Below are positions 14,011-17,127 of a DNA stretch of 17,127 nucleotides, in pieces. Both the position numbers and the translations under genes were made by a program. The notes under the pieces were generated by a model. The model made no database searches and had not been told where the DNA came from. It saw only the letters and a list, made by a program, of their open reading frames with translations. Source of the stretch: Cloacibacillus sp. (GTDB lineage: Bacteria > Synergistota > Synergistia > Synergistales > Synergistaceae); the NCBI RefSeq assembly GCF_020860125.1, contig NZ_JAJBUX010000111.1, forward strand, positions 1-17,127, given 5' to 3'. Each line of letters begins with the position of its first letter. Within the stretch, counting starts at the first letter, position 1.

Positions 14011-15324
14011 TTAGATCCTCTCTCCCTCTAAAGACCAGTGGCTGGCGCGCACGATCCGGACCGGGATGAGCCTGCCGAAATCCTCTTCCGAACCGGGAAT
14101 GATCACGACCTTGTCGGTCATCGTCCGTCCCTGAATCTTCCCCTCGCCGCGCGGCGCAGGACCGTCGGCCAGAATCTCAAACTCCGCGCCGACATACCCC
14201 TCGTTGGCGCTGCGGGCTACCTGCGCCTGCAGCGCATTTATCTCGTTGAGGCGGGCCGCCTTGACTCGATTGTCTATCTGCCCCTCCATCATCGCCGCCC
14301 GCGTGCCCTCGCGCGGCGAATACGCCGCGGTGTGAACGATATCAAACTTCACCTCTTGCAGAAGCTCGTATGAGGCGCGGAAATCCTCCTCCGTCTCGCC
14401 GGGAAAGCCGACGATGAGGTCCGTCGTGAGGCTCACGTCGGGCAAGGCTTCGCGTATCCGGTCGACAAGCGCGAGATACTGCCCCGATGTATAACCGCGG
14501 TTCATCTCGCGCAGTATCCGGTCGCTGCCGGCCTGCACGGGAAGGTTTATCGCGCGGCAGATATCGGCGCGTTCCCGCATCACCGCAAGAATATCCTCGT
14601 CAAAATCCTTCGGATGCGAGGTCGCAAAACGAAGGCGCGTCAGGCCGGGCTGGTTTGCTACATCACGAAGCAGCGAGGCGAAACCATATCTGTTATTCAG
14701 GTCCTTACCGTAGGCGTCTACATTTTGCCCAAGAAGCGTTATCTCCTTAACACCGCCGTCGATAAGCGTACGCGTCTCCTTTAAGATATCCGCCGCGGCG
14801 CGCGACTGCAGCCTCCCCCTGACATAGGGGACGATACAGTAAGAGCAGAAGCGGTCGCAGCCGTAGGTGATTGTCACATAGGCTTTAAATGGATTTGTGC
14901 GCGCCGTCGGCACGACGTCGAGGTCGAGCAGCGCGCGCGGGTCGTCGTCCATAAAGAAGCGCGGCGGCGTCTCCGCGGATATTTCCGTCACCGCCTGCGG
15001 CACAAGCCCCAAATGGCGGGGGCCGGAGACCAGGCGGACACAGGAAAACTTCTTCGCCATCTCGCGGCCGATGCGCTGCGCCATACAGCCGACAAGCACC
15101 ACCGCGGGGCTCTTCTTTTTCTTATATACGGCGTCATAACGCCCGATCTCACTGGCGACCTTCTGTTCCGCCTTTTCGCGGATACTGCAGGTGACGAGAA
15201 TGACCACGTCGGCCTCCCCGTCGGGGACCTCCTGCCACTTCTGATGCATCATAGCGGTACGAAGACGGTCTCCGTCGTAGGAATTCATCTGGCAGCCAAA
15301 TACCCTGATTGAAAATTTATGCAA
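14011..15324 (-). CDS. miaB: tRNA-2-methylthio-N6-dimethylallyladenosine synthase
   Basis: A 437-aa radical-SAM methylthiotransferase that converts i6A37 to ms2i6A37 in tRNAs reading UNN codons. The N-terminal UPF0004 domain carries C11 (FGCQMN), C46 (VTCSIREKAEQKV, the MiaB-type form) and C80 (GCMAQR) for the auxiliary cluster. The radical-SAM motif is CDRFCSYC (C156, C160, C163), and a TRAM domain lies near the end (GRTMTDKVVIIPGSEED). I choose the TTG at 15324 because GGGGATAGG precedes it and family proteins begin just before the FGCQMN block. The frame remains open to 15387 but would run through the predicted promoter. First gene of the long minus-strand chain. Confidence 0.95.
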   Translation of the reverse strand: MHKFSIRVFGCQMNSYDGDRLRTAMMHQKWQEVPDGEADVVILVTCSIREKAEQKVASEIGRYDAVYKKKKSPAVVLVGCMAQRIGREMAKKFSCVRLVSGPRHLGLVPQAVTEISAETPPRFFMDDDPRALLDLDVVPTARTNPFKAYVTITYGCDRFCSYCIVPYVRGRLQSRAAADILKETRTLIDGGVKEITLLGQNVDAYGKDLNNRYGFASLLRDVANQPGLTRLRFATSHPKDFDEDILAVMRERADICRAINLPVQAGSDRILREMNRGYTSGQYLALVDRIREALPDVSLTTDLIVGFPGETEEDFRASYELLQEVKFDIVHTAAYSPREGTRAAMMEGQIDNRVKAARLNEINALQAQVARSANEGYVGAEFEILADGPAPRGEGKIQGRTMTDKVVIIPGSEEDFGRLIPVRIVRASHWSLEGERI

Positions 15325-15357
15325 ATACCTATCCCCTTCAAGTGTTTTTACTCTGGA

Positions 15358-15386
15358 ATTATATGTCAAACTCGCTAAACTTTCCA
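15358..15386 (-). promoter_or_regulatory. promoter upstream of miaB
   Basis: On the minus strand TGGAAA (15386-15381) and a consensus -10 TATAAT (15363-15358) are separated by 17 nt. Transcription would start near 15351, giving a leader of about 27 nt to the TTG start. This is the only good promoter I see at the head of the miaB-comEA-comEC chain. A TTGACA directly abutting the -10 is in the wrong place to serve as its -35. Confidence 0.55.
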
Positions 15387-15438
15387 TTAAACGATATACT
15401 TAATAATAATAGAGATATTCCAAACGGAGGTGCGGATT

Positions 15439-15906
15439 TTGTTAAAGAAATCCATTTTATTTGTAATTGTATTGCTGTTCACGCTATCGGCGGCCGCCGC
15501 GCTGGCAGCGGAAACCACGAAGCTGCCGGAGATCGCCGGCTGGGAGAACGGGCAGCTGCGCACAACGGAGCTCGACGCTCTCTCAGGATTCAAAGGAACG
15601 TGGCTCGAGCGTACATACCGGACAAGCGGCGGCATGCCCTTCCACGCCATATGGGTGGAGGGCGCGGGAGCCAAAGGCTGGGAAGCAAACGAAATGTCCA
15701 GCGACGACGGTGAAATATGGGGAGGCGAGACCTCTGAAAAGGTAACCGTGGCGGGACATAACGCGATGCTCGAATACCGCCCCGTAGTCGGCTACAGCCT
15801 GATCGTCAAAATCGGCAAGGATGGAGTCCTGACTCTCGAATCACAGGTAGCGACAAAAGAGGCTCTGACGGAGGCCGCCGGCATCCTCGTTAAAAACATG
15901 AAATAA
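15439..15906 (+). CDS. small secreted protein of unknown function
   Basis: A 155-aa protein with a clear signal peptide: LKKS, then a hydrophobic core (ILFVIVLLFTLSAAAA), then an ALA-AE cleavage site near residue 24. There is no lipobox cysteine, so it is probably periplasmic or exported. The mature part (about 130 aa) has Trp-rich segments (EIAGWENGQL, GTWLERTY, HAIWVEGAG) and ends with a Lys-rich helix. I recognise no domain. The TTG at 15439 is preferred because GGAGGTG lies six bases upstream; the GTG at 15430 overlaps that site. It is divergent from miaB and convergent with the membrane-protein gene at 16013. A typical composition and the good ribosome binding site make it a real gene. 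Confidence 0.75.
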   Translation: MLKKSILFVIVLLFTLSAAAALAAETTKLPEIAGWENGQLRTTELDALSGFKGTWLERTYRTSGGMPFHAIWVEGAGAKGWEANEMSSDDGEIWGGETSEKVTVAGHNAMLEYRPVVGYSLIVKIGKDGVLTLESQVATKEALTEAAGILVKNMK

Positions 15907-15908
15907 AC

Positions 15909-15989
15909 TATCCTGCCCGTGCATATGCGCGTTAAATACCAGCAGCATTGAAAGCGCTCCTATGCACGGGCGTTATCAGCAGCAGGATA
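15909..15989. terminator. hairpin between convergent genes
   Basis: CCCGTGCATA (15916-15925) pairs perfectly with TATGCACGGG (15961-15970). TATCCTGC (15909-15916) can pair with GCAGGATA (15982-15989), leaving an 11-base asymmetric loop. It begins three bases after the stop of the plus-strand gene and ends 24 bases before the stop of the minus-strand gene. It is thus placed to terminate both, although neither side has a strong T-run. A CGTTA..CAGCAGCA string occurs twice inside (15930-15948 and 15971-15984). Confidence 0.45.
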
Positions 15990-16012
15990 CCGTTCAAACT
16001 ATGCCAGCGGAT

Positions 16013-16798
16013 TTACAGGATATTATCCATATTCAAAAGATCCCGCACCAAACGCCCGCTGCGTCCTCTTAATTGCATATTACGAATCGTATCCAGACCA
16101 TCCCTGCTGGGCTGCCCCAAAAGAACTATGTCATCCAATCTATAGCCCATATTCTTTCCGCTCACCCCCATACCGCCATAGAATGGACTATTGGCGCCGG
16201 CGCTCAGTATCATAGATACCTTCAGACATAGCGGCTTATAGCTGATATACCTCTTAGAGAAAGCCAGCTCTTTGCCCGTTTCATTATCGACGATCCGAAT
16301 TACGTCGCTGTAAATAATGCTATTGACGAACCGGGGCAGAGAGACCTTTTTGAATTCGACTTTGTACCTTATCGGCGGCAGTTCTCCCGGATAACCATAT
16401 ACCTCAGGATGCGCCTCTCTTCCCCTTGAATATAGGTATATCCTGCCGTCCGCGCTTTTTACGGCAAGCAGCTTTATAGATTCTCTCTTAAAAAAACTTT
16501 TTACCAGGATCTCCCTGTCTACCCCGTCATATCCCGGCCAAACATTATCTTCCCAATAGACGGATTCAGGGTTCTTCGCGACACTGTTTATTACTTCAAG
16601 CGGTCGCTGAGTATTTCGATAATGGATCAGCAGCCAACGGCCTATAAAGATATCTGTAAACGGCACTATCATCAAAACAACAAAGATCACGCAGCAAAGC
16701 CAAAGACATACCTTTTGGGAAATCTTTTTAACCGCCACCCAACAAAAAGCTATGCAGACAGATGCGATGGAAAATCCCAGTAACTGATAAATCATCAT
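16013..16798 (-). CDS. two-TM membrane protein of unknown function
   Basis: A 261-aa protein. Two hydrophobic segments near residues 5-23 and 32-51 form an N-terminal hairpin in the membrane, followed by about 200 soluble residues rich in beta-prone stretches (IRYKVEFKKV, NSIIYSDVIRIVDN, SIKLLAVKSADGRIYLYSRG). The C-terminus carries RLDDIVLLGQPSRDGLDTIRN. I recognise no family. The ATG at 16798 follows GGGAGGT by about eight bases; a second ATG is adjacent. The gene is visibly more A/T-rich than the tRNA and ligase genes, so it may be recently acquired or fast-evolving. It lies downstream of the rRNA operon end with no clear promoter, so read-through from the 5S-like RNA region is possible. 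Confidence 0.75.
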   Translation of the reverse strand: MMIYQLLGFSIASVCIAFCWVAVKKISQKVCLWLCCVIFVVLMIVPFTDIFIGRWLLIHYRNTQRPLEVINSVAKNPESVYWEDNVWPGYDGVDREILVKSFFKRESIKLLAVKSADGRIYLYSRGREAHPEVYGYPGELPPIRYKVEFKKVSLPRFVNSIIYSDVIRIVDNETGKELAFSKRYISYKPLCLKVSMILSAGANSPFYGGMGVSGKNMGYRLDDIVLLGQPSRDGLDTIRNMQLRGRSGRLVRDLLNMDNIL

Positions 16799-16900
16799 CT
16801 TTAGAGACCTCCCTCTTGCTTGCTATCATTATTTGTAAGAAAAATGTCGTAAAGGAAATGAATATTCTGATATTTAATACATGTTATTTTATCATATAAT

Positions 16901-16937
16901 AAGCAGCCCAAAGAGAAAATTTCTCCTTGAGCTGCTT
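16901..16937 (-). terminator. 17-bp hairpin after the 5S-like RNA
   Basis: Arms 16921-16937 and 16901-16917 pair over 17 positions around a three-base loop. Read as minus-strand RNA the two non-Watson-Crick positions are G-U wobbles. Read as plus-strand RNA they would be C-A and A-C mismatches. This favours function in the minus-strand transcript, directly after the 5S-like sequence. The following minus-strand bases (ATTATATGAT) are A/T-rich but lack a clean U-run. Terminator role inferred. Confidence 0.55.
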
Positions 16938-16943
16938 CTTTTA

Positions 16944-17034
16944 ATTATACAGGCAGTACCACTCGCGATGGAGTGCTTAACTGCCGGGTCCGGTATGGGA
17001 CCGGACGAACATCCATCGTCTCACGTTGCATAAC
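16944..17034 (-). ncRNA. truncated 5S rRNA-like RNA lacking the helix IV/V arm
   Basis: Read on the minus strand, 17025-16952 aligns with the 5' two-thirds of bacterial 5S rRNA. Visible are helix II arms GATGGA/TCCATC (17017-17012 and 16972-16967), the GGTCCCATACCGGACC helix III region, the hallmark CAGTTAAGC and GGTACTGCC, the loop E 5' strand. The remaining third (loop E 3' strand, helices IV/V) is missing. The ends can still close: GTTATGCA (17034-17027) pairs with TGTATAAT (16951-16944) over 8 bp. It lies just after the terminator of the 5S gene at the window edge. It may be a decayed tandem 5S copy or a repurposed RNA. Confidence 0.6.
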
Positions 17035-17040
17035 AACTTC

Positions 17041-17089
17041 CCACAAAACAAAACGAGAGAGGGAAGTCTCTATTGACTTCCCTCTCTCG
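17041..17089 (-). terminator. intrinsic terminator of the rRNA operon
   Basis: A 15-bp perfect stem (17075-17089 with 17054-17068) with a six-base loop is followed on the minus strand by TTTTGTTTTGTGG. This is a classic intrinsic terminator about 12 nt after the 5S 3' end. The plus-strand side lacks an equivalent T-run. Confidence 0.85.
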
Positions 17090-17100
17090 CTTAAATTAAT

Positions 17101-17127
17101 TCCGGCACCGATCTACTCTCCCACGGA
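17101..17127 (-). rRNA. rrf: 5S ribosomal RNA, 3' end (partial, runs off the window)
   Basis: Read on the minus strand the last bases give CCGTGGGAGAGTAGATCGG then TGCCGGAA. This is the conserved loop E 3' strand (GAGAGTAG) and the 3' arm of helix I of bacterial 5S rRNA. The 5' part, and presumably the 23S and 16S genes, lie to the right of the window. It ends about 12 bases before a strong terminator. Confidence 0.85.

Noticed and set aside
16944..17034. Intact 5S rRNA gene
   Set aside because: The 3' third, including the GAGAGTAG strand of loop E and helices IV/V, is missing. That strand is found separately at 17101-17127, belonging to another copy.

Overview
The window looks like part of a GC-rich bacterial chromosome. 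A chain of ten minus-strand housekeeping genes (miaB, comEA, comEC, coaX, dus, lysS, ligA, gatC, gatA, gatB) covers about 15.3 kb down to 2.9 kb. Frequent TTG starts, use of GatCAB for indirect aminoacylation, NAD-dependent LigA and type III pantothenate kinase point to a non-proteobacterial lineage. My best guess is Synergistota (Cloacibacillus/Synergistes-like). This is inferred from gene order and protein character, with no database comparison.

Left end (1-2870): an accessory, repeat-rich stretch. A 20-bp perfect hairpin is followed by a good sigma70-type promoter and a roughly 340-nt structured leader in front of a plus-strand AlkC-type DNA alkylation repair gene. Next comes a roughly 930-bp cassette. 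It holds one small DUF559 endonuclease-like gene on the minus strand, enclosed by long imperfect inverted repeats made of serial hairpins, and a solo, interrupted repeat arm sits just outside it. A separate 126-nt hairpin abuts the gatB stop codon.

Centre (2871-15386): the conserved chain. MiaB and Dus modify tRNA. LysS charges tRNA-Lys, and GatCAB makes Gln-tRNA and/or Asn-tRNA. LigA seals DNA. ComEA and ComEC belong to DNA uptake, and CoaX starts CoA synthesis. Many junctions overlap or are only a few bases apart, so co-transcription is likely. A promoter is visible upstream of miaB and a possible internal one upstream of coaX. A second 122-nt hairpin, sharing sequence blocks with the one after gatB, follows lysS.

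Right end (15387-17127): a divergent plus-strand gene for a small secreted protein of unknown function, a convergent minus-strand gene for a two-TM protein of unknown function, and the tail of a minus-strand rRNA operon (5S 3' end plus a strong terminator). Between that terminator and the two-TM gene lies a second 5S-like sequence. It keeps the 5S helix II/III region and a plausible closing helix but lacks the helix IV/V arm, and a 17-bp hairpin follows it. The inverted-repeat DUF559 cassette, the truncated 5S-like RNA and the paired 3' hairpins are the most unusual features.
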